Of a stretch of 64,000 nucleotides of DNA, positions 34,691 to 45,280 are shown piece after piece. The notes beneath the pieces were generated by a model. That model was not told where the DNA came from, made no database searches, and saw only the letters and a program-made list of their open reading frames with translations. Every line of letters begins with the position of its first letter. Position 1 is the stretch's first letter. Source of the stretch: Motacilla alba alba (Eukaryota > Chordata > Aves > Passeriformes > Motacillidae); assembly GCF_015832195.1 (NCBI RefSeq), contig NC_052020.1, positions 61,321,888 to 61,385,887 on the forward strand, in the 5' to 3' direction. A program made the translations under genes and the position numbers.

Positions 34691-35188
34691 TCCAAGCACC
34701 CACCAACAACTGCAAGACCTCACATGGGGAAACTGAGGCAGGGTGTGGGTGCCTCCCCTTTCACTTAGGTGTGCTTTCCAATCAAGCTTGGTTTCGCTCT
34801 GCTCATTAAACCCATGAGGGGCAGGTTTGGTGCCCAGCTGGGGTGGAATTCCCTCAGGAGATGCCTGTGGAGCCGGCAGGGCCTCAGCCAGATCCAGTTT
34901 GGGTTGGGAGGGTCCTTAAACCACCCCCCCCCCCCCCAGAGCCACCCCTGCCATGGCAGGGACACATCCCACTGTCCCAGGGTGTCCCAGTGTCCAGCCT
35001 GGCCTTGGGCACTGCCAGGGATCCAGGGGCAGCCCCAGCTGCTCTGGCAATCCCAGCCCAGCCAGGAATTCCCAGTTCCCAATCTCCCATCCATCCCTGC
35101 CTTCTGGCACTGGGAGCCATTCCCTGTGTCCTGTCCCTGCAGGCCTTGTCCCCAGTCCCTCTCCAGCTCTCCTGGAGCCCTTTCCAGC
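34505..35188 (-). repeat. Inverted duplication, arm 2
   Basis: Reverse-complement partner of about 25,715-26,325: CR1, single-copy core (34,690-34,905), CR1. The core keeps every block of arm 1 with only a few base changes. A C15-16 homopolymer (about 34,922-34,937) replaces the plain CR1 sequence of arm 1. The right boundary falls at a CR1/CR1 inverted junction. Confidence 0.88.
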
Positions 35189-35255
35189 CCAGGGGTGGCA
35201 CTGGGTGGGATTTAAGGTCCCTTCCAACCCAAACCATTCCAGGATTCTTTGGGGA
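34905..35255. mobile_element. Head-to-head chimaeric CR1
   Basis: 34,905-35,188 is minus-strand CR1 (GGCAGGGACACATCCCACTG ... CTCTCCTGGAGCCCTTTCC). At about 35,188 it switches within a few bases to a plus-strand CR1 3' end (GGGGTGGCACTGGGTGGGAT ... CCATTCCAGGATTC). The two halves are thus in opposite orientation and share no spacer. Confidence 0.85.
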
Positions 35256-35305
35256 ATGTCTGGGAAAACATTCCATGATTCCATTCCCCCACTGACAGGA
35301 GCAGC

Positions 35306-36061
35306 ACTCAGCCTCCCTTTGCCACCTCCCAAATTCCTGCTGCTGCAGCTCCTGGAATGGCTCCATTTGCATTAATTTGTCGGCAAACAATTAAAGTTAA
35401 TTAAGATAATTTATCACTTGAAAAGAAAGCATCTTATCAGCAGGTATCGGCCTGTAAAGCAAACAAGGAATCGGTTGGAGGGGAATCCTGGGCCCTCTTA
35501 GACACCGAGTGACAAAATCATTTCTTTTCCCGGCTCTGCCGGGCCTGGCTGCTTTGTTGTCGGAGTAATTAACTGCAATTAGCTAATCACCCTCTGCTAA
35601 CTGCGTTTGTGGCCCCACTATTGACTCGTTTACACTCGGGCTGCATCCCTGCCTGGAGAAGTGATAGAAATCTGTGCTGAGAGCCCGGAGTTCTTGTCCT
35701 GCAGCAGGGAGGGGAAGCTCTGAGCGCCCAGGGCCTTGGGATGCTCCTCCCCACTGCTTCCCAGGATTTCTGCTCTATCCTCCATGCCCTGTCTGCAGGG
35801 ACTGTGAAAATCATGGATTTTGGGGAAAACCCAAAGCCGTTTTCAGTGCTCCATGCCCCAGCCTGGAACTCTTTCCTGAATGCCCTGAGAATTCCAGGCA
35901 GGCCGCCAAGGTTCACCAGCACTGCCGTTGTTTGGAATTCGTGCAGGAATTGGGAGATTTTGATTCACTTTTCCCGAGGAAGATAAAACAGCAGGAAAAG
36001 CTGAGGTTGCAGAGCTGCATGTCCAGGCCAGTCTCTTGCAGCTGATCGCCAATTATTGATG
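35306..36061. other. Single-copy; candidate conserved non-coding DNA
   Basis: No repeat is seen. 35,365-35,660 is free of transposons and simple repeats. It holds dense homeodomain-type words (GTAATTAACTGCAATTAGCT, GCATTAATTTG) and GATA-type TTATCA words. It reads like a regulatory sequence, but nothing here proves function. Confidence 0.4.
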
Positions 36062-36067
36062 TTTGCT

Positions 36068-36180
36068 AAATAATAATAATAATAACAATAATAACAGTAA
36101 TAACAGCAATAACAATAATAATAGCAATAATAACAATAATAGCAATCATAACAATAATAGCAATCATAACAATCATCATC
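36068..36180. repeat. (AAT)n/(AAC)n trinucleotide microsatellite
   Basis: AATAATAATAATAACAATAA and related triplets run for about 110 bp with C, G and CAT interruptions. Confidence 0.9.
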
Positions 36181-36302
36181 ATCTTCAGGGAAGGCAGGAG
36201 TGACTCGGGCACCTCATGAGGGAATGATCTAATTAACCATTGCCCTGATGATGGAGGGCAGGGGGGTGTTGCCATGGCAACTCCACTCCAGGCTCCACCA
36301 GG

Positions 36303-36358
36303 ATCAGAATTCCAGGATCCTTTAGGCTGGAAGAGACCCTCAAGACCACCAAGGACAG
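36303..36358 (-). mobile_element. CR1 3' end
   Basis: CCTTTAGGCTGGAAGAGACCC and TCAAGACCACCAAGGACAGC are the reversed 3' end of a CR1. It leads directly into the 45-bp minisatellite. Confidence 0.7.
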
Positions 36359-36772
36359 CTCCTAACTAAGCCAAGCCCAGTTCCTGGTTTAGCTCCCAGG
36401 AACTCCTAACTAAGCCAAGCCCAGTTCCTGGTTTAGCTCCCAGTAATTCCTAACTAAGCCAAGCCCAGTTCCTGGTTTAGCTTCCAGGAACTCCTAACTA
36501 AGCCAAGCCCAGCCCTGGTTTAGCTCCCAGTAACTCCTACCTAAGCCAAGCCCAGCCCTGGTTTAGCTCCCAGTAATTCCTAACTAAGCCAAGCCCAGCC
36601 CTGGTTTAGCTCCCAGTAACTCCTACCTAAGCCAAGCCCAGCCCTGGTTTAGCTAACTCCTAACTAAGCCAAGCCCAGTTCCTGGTTTAGCTAACTCCTA
36701 ACTAAGCCAAGCCCAGTTCCTGGTTTAGCTAACTCCTAACTAAGCCAAGCCCAGCCCTGGTTTAGCTCCCAG
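36356..36772. repeat. 37-45 bp minisatellite, ~10 copies, next to CR1
   Basis: Units contain CTAACTAAGCCAAGCCCAG then CCTGGTTTAGCTCCCAG. Later units lose the CCCAG(G/T)A segment and become 37-38 bp. The array begins exactly where CR1 sequence would continue, and CTAACTAAGCC resembles that part of the element, so I infer expansion from CR1 sequence. Confidence 0.93.
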
Positions 36773-37360
36773 TATTTCCCAGTTAGAGCAGTTTATCCCC
36801 AGTTCCTGATGTCCTTCAAGTCTCCGTACAGCTTTTGGTTTCCCATGGAGCTCTTTGGAGTTGTGACTGGGAAATGCCCAATTTCCAGCCCCTTTTCCCA
36901 TGGGATTTCCAGGCAGACCGCATCAAATCCCAGGTTTTATTTGGCCGCTCTGCACTTCAGTCCACGAGCAACACTTTGTTTGTTTGTTTGTTTGCCTTGC
37001 ACCGGGGTCGCCGCCTCCTCTGCTCTCCGGGCAAGGTTGGCAGTGATTTAAACTCGGTGTATTTTTACGAGCTGGGCCTAATCTGGGGTATAAATCATGC
37101 TGAAGGACGTGTCCTCCTGCCTGTCACTGCTCAGGGCCATGCCAGCAGAGCTGCGGTTCCGAGGTTTGCTGACTCCAGAGCAGCACGTGGTAACGAGCTG
37201 TGGGCAGCGAGGGCTGCAGGCCTAATCCTAATTGCCTCCCCTCGTTTAGGGCCGTCACTGGGGTTTGTTCGTTAGTAAATGAGCAGACATTTCAGTGTCC
37301 CCCAGTTTGTGCAGAGGCCGAGGGAACTGGGCTGACTGGACACTCTCTGCTTCCCACAGG
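36773..37360. other. Single-copy; candidate conserved non-coding DNA
   Basis: 36,980-37,290 is free of repeats apart from a short (TTTG)4, and carries CCTAATCCTAATTGCC and similar homeodomain-type words. No exon could be supported: the 146-residue plus open frame lacks a recognisable domain. Confidence 0.4.
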
Positions 37361-37366
37361 GACCAC

Positions 37367-37773
37367 TGTGGCATTCACATTTTCTGGAAAAATCCCTTCG
37401 CCCAGGAGTCTTCTCCTGGGAAGCTGAGAAGCCTCAGAGAAAAAGGGAAACAATAATTATCCCATTTGCTTATCCTGTGTTTTGCTGCTCTGGAATGTGT
37501 TTGGGGATTGTTCACCCACAGGTGATTGTTCCATTGGTTTCTGGGAGTTGTTTTCACTCTTTGGCCAGTCAGGGCCAAGCTGTGTCAGGCTCTGGAGAGA
37601 GTCACGAGTTTCATTATTATCTTTTACCCTTCTGTCTGTGTCCTTGCTGTATTTTAGTGCAGTTTAGTATAGCATTCTTTAATATAATATATATAAAAAT
37701 AAATCAGCCTTCTGAGAACATGGAGTCAGATCCATCATTCCTCCCTGCCACGAGGGACCCTGTGAATACAACA
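37367..37773 (+). mobile_element. Solo LTR, 407 bp (family L1)
   Basis: It starts TGTGGCATTC and ends AATACAACA. The flanks are GACCAC (37,361-37,366) and GACCAT (37,774-37,779), a 6-bp TSD with one mismatch. AATAAA lies at 37,698-37,703. The length and order of blocks (GAAAAATCCCTTC, TCTCCTGGGAAGCTGAGA, AACAATAATTATCC, GTGTCAGGCTCTGGA) match 62,487-62,875 and, inverted, 55,960-56,272. No internal ERV sequence remains. Confidence 0.88.
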
Positions 37774-37834
37774 GACCATCACCCTCTTCCCAGGATTTCA
37801 GCTCAAAAGCAAGGACTGCTCTGGGCTCCCCAGA

Positions 37835-38075
37835 GCACAGCAAGGAATTCCAGAGTCACGCAGGCTGGGAAAACCCTCCAAGATCACCAAGTCCCAGTTG
37901 TGCCCCATCCCCACTCATCCCCAGCCCAGAGCTCTGAGTGCCACCTCCAGGAATTCCTGGGACACCTCCAGGGATGGGCACTCCAAACCTTCCTGGGCAG
38001 TGCCAAGGCCTGAGCCCCCTTTCCATGGGGGAATTCCTGCTGGTGTCCCACCTGGGACAATCCCTTTAAAAGTTT
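37835..38075 (-). mobile_element. CR1 3' fragment
   Basis: AACCCTCCAAGATCACCAAG, GAGCTCTGAGTGCCACCTCC and CCTGGGCAGTGCCAAGGCC are in reversed order. This is the subfamily whose 3' end became the 21-bp array at 9.2 kb. Confidence 0.8.
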
Positions 38076-38858
38076 CTAATTTTTCATGCTATTTTAGAGA
38101 CTCATAATTGCAAGTCTCTCCTCTAGAACAGGCTTCCCAAGGTTTCCTGTTCCATCCCGCCCCATTCCCTGAGGTCTCCATGCCCCTGTGGAGCTGCAGG
38201 AATTCCCTGGCTCACAGACGAGGGTCCATGTCCCACCTCCCTCCCAGCTTCTTTCCAAGTCTGCCAATTCATCTTTCATCCCTTCCATCTCGGCGGAGCT
38301 TTCCGCAGACACGTCCTGCAGGGGATAATAACAATGGGAAGGGCATTAAAGGAAGGCAGAGGCACTGATTGCAGTTAATTGTGGGGCTGCTGGATTTGCA
38401 GCCCCTCACAGACAGGCCGGGCCTTCCTGTGACACCCAGCAGCTGCTGCCTGACAGGCCTGCATGGATGGCATTAAAAGCCAGTGCGAGGATTTCTTAGA
38501 TCATTTTAACGGCACAAAGCAAGAGTTCCTTGTCCAAATCCCATTAATAACCACTTGGAAACGGCAGCCTGCAAAGCCCATTAAATGCAGACAGAGATAT
38601 TTTAGGCAGAAGCTAAAACTGTTTGAACTTTGCAGTGTCTGCGAGGCTGCTTGAATTGAGCAGCAAACAGAGCATTTCTAATCCAGCCCAGATGAGAAAA
38701 GAGAGCTCAGAGGAGAGAGTTTCAGAAGAGAAGGAAAACAAACATCAGAGAGGAGCAGGGAGCCATGGATCCAGCGGGATGGGCTGCAGGGAGGCATGGC
38801 AGCAGGGTCACAGTGACAGGGAGAGGCCACTTCACCTGCCCTGGGAGGGTGGGGAGGG
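38076..38858. other. Single-copy; nothing recognised
   Basis: No repeat or coding feature is supported. 38,320-38,500 is free of repeats and moderately GC-rich. Confidence 0.45.
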
Positions 38859-39025
38859 CTGGGATGGAATTCCCAAAGCAGCCCCTGGATCCCTGGCAGT
38901 GCCCAAGGCCAGGCTGGACACTGGGACACCCTGGGACAGTGGGAGGTGTCCCTGCCATGGCAGGGCTGGCTCTGGGTGGGGTTTAAGGTCCCTTTAACCC
39001 AAACTATTCCATGATTCCATTCTGG
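38859..39025 (+). mobile_element. CR1 3' end
   Basis: CAGCCCCTGGATCCCTGGCA ... GGTTTAAGGTCCCTTTAACC ends in CTATTCCATGATTCCATTC, the tandem ATTCCATG-type CR1 tail. Confidence 0.9.
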
Positions 39026-40120
39026 TATAAAATCAAGCAATCAGCAGTGAGGTCTAACTCAAAGTCTGAACATCAGTTTTAGTCCACAGCTCATTTTGCT
39101 CTCCTATCACAGGCCAAGGGAATTAAAGTGTGCCAGAGGATGGGACTCAGGGAATTTTTGAGCAGGTATTTCCTACATCCCCACCACAGTCCTGGCTGTC
39201 CCACAGCTCACCACACTAAACTAAACCCTTTCACTTCAGCCAGGCTCAGAGGAAAAAAGGATCCAAATGGCTGGGAGGGAGCAGGATTTCCAGTGGAAAT
39301 TCCAGCTGCAAGGAACTGGAGCTGGGGAGGAAGGAGAGATGAAAGCTCCTGTCCCACTCCGTGCTCTCCACCAGGAATTCCTGCAGTTTATCAGGGCTCA
39401 CACAGATATTTTCTATTTCAAACCAAACCACCTCAAAGCCTCGATGGGAACCTGGAGGTTCTGCCTCAGAAGTGGGCAGGATAATAAAAGAACAACAAAA
39501 CAAAGGAAGTCTTTATGGAAAACTGGTGATACCCTTTCCAATCCCTGGCTCTTGGAAGGGTTCAAAAGGTCCACATGGAGACCAGGCTCTTGTACAACTC
39601 CAAAGTGATGCATTATTTGTTTTCCATCCCATTTTCTTCTCCATCCCCTCCGCCATGGCTGGAGCTGATGCAGGGAGTGTGTCCAACACCCAGAGCACCG
39701 CACGGATTCATTCATTCCAGAACTGGTTCCTCTGCTGGAAAGACTTTGCTGCTGTCCCTCACAACTTCCCTCAAGCTCATGAGATCAGCTCTGGGTATCC
39801 AAATGTTGTCCCTGGGTTTCTCAGGAATTCTCAGATTGGGAGATTTGGTTTTAATGATTAAACAGAGCCGTGATGGATGGATCTGCCACAGGAGACGGAA
39901 TTCTGCTCGCTGCCAGGCTGTCTCAGCTTCTACAGGAAACTGATTGTCCCTGGAGAAGCAGAAGGAGCTTCTCCATTGCTGAAAATGGGGGGAAAAGGAG
40001 GAATTTTCCAATGTGGAAACGGAAAAGGAGGAATTTTCCATTGCGGAAACGGAAAATGTGGAAAATCCAAAGTGGAATCCATCTTAGGATTGGATCCATG
40101 CTGAGCCTGGGGATGCACCC
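39026..40120. other. Single-copy; small 35-bp duplication
   Basis: No gene is seen. GGAAACGGAAAAGGAGGAAT with its TTTTCCA flank is doubled at about 39,990-40,050. Confidence 0.45.
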
Positions 40121-40215
40121 TCACTCCCAACCCTGCCCTGGGCAGTGGGAACCATTCCCTGTGTCCTGGCCCTCCATCCCCTGTCCCACCCCAGCTCTCT
40201 GTCTCCACAGAAGAG
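40121..40215 (-). mobile_element. CR1 fragment, short
   Basis: GGGAACCATTCCCTGTGTCC and GCCCTCCATCCC...CCAGCTCTC are reversed CR1 body blocks. Confidence 0.6.
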
Positions 40216-40844
40216 GAACAGGCTCCTCTTTTTCTGTCCCTAAATATGGAATTCCAAACCCCACCCCAACCGTGACAGTGCCCTCACCCTCCTCTGGGAC
40301 ACAGGAGTTTATCCAAGATGGCCAATCCAGGAAAATCTAATTTTTAAAATGCAGATAAGAATTTTTGCTTATGGAACTGCCCAGCTGCAGGTGCTTGGCA
40401 GCAAGAGATGTGTGGAAATACCCCTCTGAATTTACCTGTGCCTCTTCTTCCCTAAATCCCATGGGAATGAGGCTGCTGGGGTGTGAGGCAATTCCAGGTG
40501 GCCACCACAGGAGATTTACCAGGATGGAGTCACCCCACAGGGATCCATTTTTGACTCAGAAATGCATCAGAATCGTGGTTTTAGAGGAGAACCCCCATGG
40601 CTGGAGAATGGATGGAGCAATTCCCACATTCCTGGAGCAGCAGGGAAGGCCTGGAGCAATGCCCAGATTCCTGGAAGAACAGGGAAGGCCTGTGCTGAAT
40701 GTTGGAACCCTGGATGCTGAGAATTCCAGACTTTCTGTGCTGCCAGGCTCTGACCCCCAGGAGAAGCCTGCACTGACCTGAGGCCCTGGAGAAGCTCCCA
40801 AAATGGAATGACAGCACTGGGATTGTGGGTGTGGAGCTTGGATA
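40216..40844. other. Single-copy; nothing recognised
   Basis: A 38-bp block, GGAGCA(A/G)... with CAGGGAAGGCCTG, is doubled at 40,620-40,695. No coding feature is seen. Confidence 0.45.
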
Positions 40845-41262
40845 GAAGTGTGTGATGTCACAGGGTGGAAACACAGAGTTTGGGGTTTAGAATACAGGAA
40901 TAGAAAGCAAGATGGAGGTTTTAGGGTGGAGGCTGCTCCTTCTTCTTCACCTTCTTCTTCCTCACCTTCTCCTCCATGGGTTTGGGTGGTTTTGTGTCAT
41001 TGGATAAAAAGTCCCCACTGCAGGTCATGGGTGGTTGGTTACTAGGTTAAAAATAAAAATGATTTAGGCGTCATTTCTTAATTGGACAGTTTGTCCTTCA
41101 AAGGCCTGGCAGAGAGAAAGATACAGCTCCATTTTTAACTTGTTAAAATGAAGTGCTGTAAAACTCACAGTTTGTGAGGCTGTACCATAGATAAGAACTA
41201 ATAAACATCTGAATCCAAACAAAAAATACCTGTCTCGCACATTTAATCCCGACCTTAACAGA
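40845..41262 (+). mobile_element. LTR-type element (pair with 18.3 kb)
   Basis: It begins TGTGATGTCACAGGGTGGAA and ends near CCGACCTTAACA. It carries CTTCTTCCTC, CTCCATGGGTTTGGGTGG and, towards the 3' side, ACTAATAAACATC (AATAAA). These order the same as in the minus-strand copy at 18,330-18,900. No convincing TSD is visible. Confidence 0.6.
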
Positions 41263-41928
41263 AAAGAAACAAAAAAAAATCAACAGCTGGGAGAGCACAA
41301 AAGCTGAGCTGGAGCTTCCCACACCCAAATCACTCCTGGAGAGTGGCAGATTCCCTCTGGCTCATCAAAATTCACCAGAACCCGCCCCTCGTTCATTTGT
41401 TGGCAAAACACTGCCAACTTGACAGGAAGCACAGGGCAGGAGTCAAACATTGCAGCCCACGTGGTTTTGGTTAAGATATTAAATTTGCAAGAGAACAGCT
41501 TTCCCCAGAACCTCGGAGATTTAAAAGATGGGGAATATTTTGCTCCAACTGGTCTTATTCCTATTTGTGCTGCATTTATGAATAATATTAACTCACACAC
41601 AATTGGGGCCATATGGCAGAAGGAAAATTAAAAAGTTACAACAGGAAAATTAGCTGTGGATATGGTTTGCATGGCTGGGAGATTTTCTTGGGAGGTTTCA
41701 AGCCATAAATCTTTTTTTAGCTTCACATAAAAGCAGATCCAGATTTTTTTTTTTAGAGGTGGAAAATGAATTCTTCATTGTTTTGGCACAAGAATGGTCA
41801 CTCTCAAGGTCAGCTGGAGAGGAGGATGTGCTGGCAGGATGGAGCAGTTTGGGCCCTCAGGGAATTCCTGGGATTGGAGGGTCCTCCAGGGGGATTTGCT
41901 CCATCCTCCCTGTTCCAGGGCGGTCACC
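41263..41928. other. Single-copy; nothing recognised
   Basis: No repeat or coding feature supported. Confidence 0.45.
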
Positions 41929-42290
41929 CAGAGCAGGTTGCCCAGGGCCAGGTGTGGTTGGGTTTGGGCTATTTCCAAGGATGGAGCTTCTCTGGGCAGC
42001 CCATGGTGGCGTTTGAGTGGAAAACAGGGTTTTTTGGAATATCAGTGCTGTTTTGTGGGTGCTCACTGAGAGAAGGCCAATCCATCCTCAGCCTTCCCTC
42101 TCACAGGGAATTCCTTCCCTCTTTTATCCATGGGGATAACACCTCCCTTATCCTCCAGGCTGTAGCAAAGATGCTGCAGCCCCTTTATGAAAGCTGGCAC
42201 AGAATCCCGGCATGGTTCGGGTTGGAGGGGACCTTCTCAAGGTCCTCCAGTCCAACCTCCATGAGCAGGAGGCTCTTCCTCCAGAAAATA
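41929..42290 (-). mobile_element. Two CR1 pieces
   Basis: 41,929-42,010 has AGGTTGCCCAGGGCCAGGTG and CTTCTCTGGGCAGCC. 42,200-42,290 has CATGGTTCGGGTTGGAGGGG and CAGTCCAACCTCCATGAG, the reversed 3' end. The stretch between is not recognisable. Confidence 0.6.
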
Positions 42291-42853
42291 TCCAAAAAAA
42301 GAAGGTATTTAGGAGCAAAGCTGGGATTTTGAAATAATATATTCCAAACCATTCTCCCATCTCCCAGCCAATAACAACACTCGGCTATCGACCTGAGCAC
42401 CCTGCACTTCCATGACCTGAATTCCATGTAGCCCTCGCAGCCCTGGAATCTCTCCCAAGAGTTCCTATGGAAACATTCCTGAGGTTTCATCGTCCTCCTG
42501 CAGCACAACCACCACATTCCAGAGGAGCAGGAATTCACCTGAGAGAGTTCAGCCTCCCAGGAAATCCCAGGAAGCTCCAGGCTGAAGGCTGGCACTGTTT
42601 GGTTGAAGTCCTGGGCAGAGGAGTCGCCCTGGCAGAATTCCTGCCTGCCTTTGCTGCTTCCTCCGCTGTCGTCATCTGCTGTGGGACACGGGCTGAGCTC
42701 CAAAGGGCACTTTGGGAACGGCCCCAGCCCTGTTCAGAGAGCTCGATTCCCTCTGTGCTCCTTTAGGCTGAGCTTAATGAGCCTGGTGTGGCTTCCAGTC
42801 CAATTAACGCCCTCCCAGCTCAGAGCCTGGCAATAACGGCCTCGCGCTGAGCT
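42291..42853. other. Single-copy; nothing recognised
   Basis: No repeat or coding feature supported. Confidence 0.45.
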
Positions 42854-43422
42854 GGAAATGCTTTTCCAACACCGACGGGAATTCCTGGAAATGCTTTTCC
42901 AACACCGACGGGAATTCCTACAAATGCTTTTCCAACACCGACAGGAATTCCTGGAAATGCTTTTCCAACACCGACAGGAATTCCTGGAAATGCTTTTCCA
43001 ACACTGACGGGAATTCCTGGAAATGCTTTTCCAACACCAACAGGAATTCCTTGAAATGCTTTTCTCAGACTAATGGGAATTCCTACAATTGCTTTTCCAA
43101 CACTAATAGGAATTCTTACAATTGCTTTTCCAACACTAACGGGAATTCCTACAAATGCTTTTCCAACACTAATGGGAACTTCTACAATTGCTTTTCCAAC
43201 ACTAACAGGAATTCCTACAATTGCTTTTCCCAGACTAACGGGAATTCCTACAATTGCTTTTCCCAGACTAACAGGAATTTCTACAATTGCTTTTCCAACA
43301 CTAATAGGAATTCCTACAATTGCTTTTCCCAGATTAACAGGAATTCTTACAATTGCTTTTCCAACACTAATAGCAATTCCTACAATTGCTTTTCCCAGAC
43401 TAACAGGAATTCCTGCAATCCT
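42854..43422. repeat. 33-bp minisatellite, ~17 copies
   Basis: Consensus unit: GGAATTCCTACAAATGCTTTT then CCAACACTAACG. A gradient is visible. Left units have TGGAAATG and CACCGAC; right units have TACAATTG and CACTAAC or CAGACTAAC. Because 33 is a multiple of 3, plus frames of 120-125 residues stay open (GIPTIAFPTLT repeats). I do not call them genes. Confidence 0.95.
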
Positions 43423-43903
43423 GCATGATAATTAGTGAATTGTTACAATTATGCTGCATTCCCAAACGCAGAGTGTGTCCTTTCCCTGCCATGCCTTGGC
43501 CTTGAAGATTCCTCCTCTGGACCTCAAGTGCCACAAATCCTTCATTGTAGTCCTGCAAATAGAAGACAAATGTTGTGATTTCATTCATACTCCACACGTC
43601 ACCTGATAAGGGGATGGAAAATTGACTTATGGATCCTGGTTTTTCCAAGGAAAAGCCTTGGAGGATATTTCCTGAGGGAGTTTCTGATTTGGGAACTTTT
43701 CCTGCTTCTTTCAAATCGAGTGGAGCAACATTTCTTCTTAAACATCATCACTTCCCTGCTGGGGTTTGCTGTCACTTATTGATAAAATCCATTAAAAAAC
43801 ATTTTAAAATGGCATGGAAAATCTCAGTTCCTTGGAAAATCAGGTACCCCGTGGTGCCAGGTGCTGCAAGGCAGCCACAGATGCATGTCCCTCCTGCCTC
43901 CAT
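43423..43903. other. Single-copy; nothing recognised
   Basis: No repeat or coding feature supported. Confidence 0.45.
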
Positions 43904-44030
43904 GGATAAATTCCAATGGTTTGGGTTGGAAGGACCTTAAATCCCATCCCATTCCACCCCTGCCATGGCAGAAACACCTTCCACTATCCCAGGGTGCTCC
44001 AAGCCTTGGAATCCTTGGATGCAAGGGCTG
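43904..44030 (-). mobile_element. CR1 3' end
   Basis: CCAATGGTTTGGGTTGGAAGG, CCACCCCTGCCATGGCAGAA and CACCTTCCACTATCCCAGG are the reversed 3' end of a CR1. Confidence 0.85.
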
Positions 44031-45107
44031 GAGGTTCATGCCCAGCTAATGGAGAGCTCGGGGGGAAATGTGTGAAGGTGAAGGAATAAGGAATGGGATT
44101 AGAAATCCCAGGAAAACTGCTGGGACTGCCAAGACAGAGGTCATGGATAGCAGTCAATAAACCAGGGAATCCCAAAGAAAGGAAAAGCCAAGGAATGATC
44201 CTGCAAAGAGCAGCAGAGACCTGGAAGGAGCTGGGTAAGGCCTTGAATAAACAAAGAATAAAGTGGGACTGTGGGAGGCGGCCCAGGAGGGCCGGGAGGG
44301 ACGGCAGAGGTGGGAATGAGAGCAATCCTGGGATTCTGTGGAAGGAGGATGACAGTCCCCTGGAATCCCAGCAGTTCAGGAGCTGGCAGGACACGGGGTG
44401 GGAGCACAAGCTCCCTGAGGAGCACTGCAGGTGTCCCCAGGGAGCCAGGATGTGCTGGGACAGCAGAAATGTCCCATTTTGGCCATTCCCTGGAGAGGCA
44501 GCTCCCAGACTATCCAGGTTTGAGCTGCTGCTGTATTTACATCCCAAATTACTGCTGAGAGTGGTTTGGGAATTCTGGGAAGTCGTGGCAGCTGAGCAAA
44601 AACCACTCTGAGAGGGAAAACCACAGAAGTGCCCTAAGGCAAAGCAGCCAGTGCTGATCCAAACGGCTGGATTGTGGAATTTGGAATTGTGGATTGTGGA
44701 ATTTGAGCAACTGTGGATTGTGGACTTGCCTTGCTACACCCCCCAAACCAGGCTCCAGATTGGGATGGATCCCACAACGCCCAGAATTCCCACTCTGAGT
44801 CCCTGCACTCACCACTGGCTTCATCTCGTAGTCTGGACATAATTACTCCAAGCCAGGCCAAAACCAGTAATTAGCTGAGTGCGTAATTATCTCTCTCAGT
44901 CTGTCTGCAGTTCAGGCTCTGTGAGGGATTTATTTCCTGAAGGGCTTCTGGGGGTTTTGCAACTCCGGAATGAAATTTGTTAACTGTTAATAACTCCCAA
45001 ATTAGCTCATGTAGGCAGAGCTGGAAATAACTCGGCCGTGTCAGCCGTAATCAACAAATTATCTGGAAATTTAGAAAGACGAAGGAAAAAAAAGGGATCT
45101 TGGATCA
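44031..45107. other. Single-copy; possible conserved patch at 44.86-45.06 kb
   Basis: No gene is seen. 44,690-44,730 has a short GTGGATTGTGGA repeat. 44,860-45,060 is free of repeats, with CCAGTAATTAGCTGAG, GCGTAATTATC and TTAACTGTTAATAAC words. A regulatory role is only inferred. Confidence 0.4.
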
Positions 45108-45280
45108 TTCTGGGCTGGGATTGCCAGAGCAGCTGGGGCTGCCCCTGGATCCCTGGCAGTGCCCAAGGCCAGGCTGGACACTGGGACACCCTGGGACAGT
45201 GGGAGTTGTCCCTGCCATGGCAGGGGTGGCACTGGGTGGCATTTAAGGTCCCTTCCAACCCAAACCCTTCTGGAATTCTG
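45108..45280 (+). mobile_element. CR1 3' end
   Basis: TGGGATTGCCAGAGCAGCTG ... ATTTAAGGTCCCTTCCAACC is in plus order. Confidence 0.9.

Noticed and set aside
43051..43435. Overlapping 120- and 125-residue open frames in the 42.9 kb array
   Set aside because: 33-bp tandem unit without stops; pure repeat peptide.
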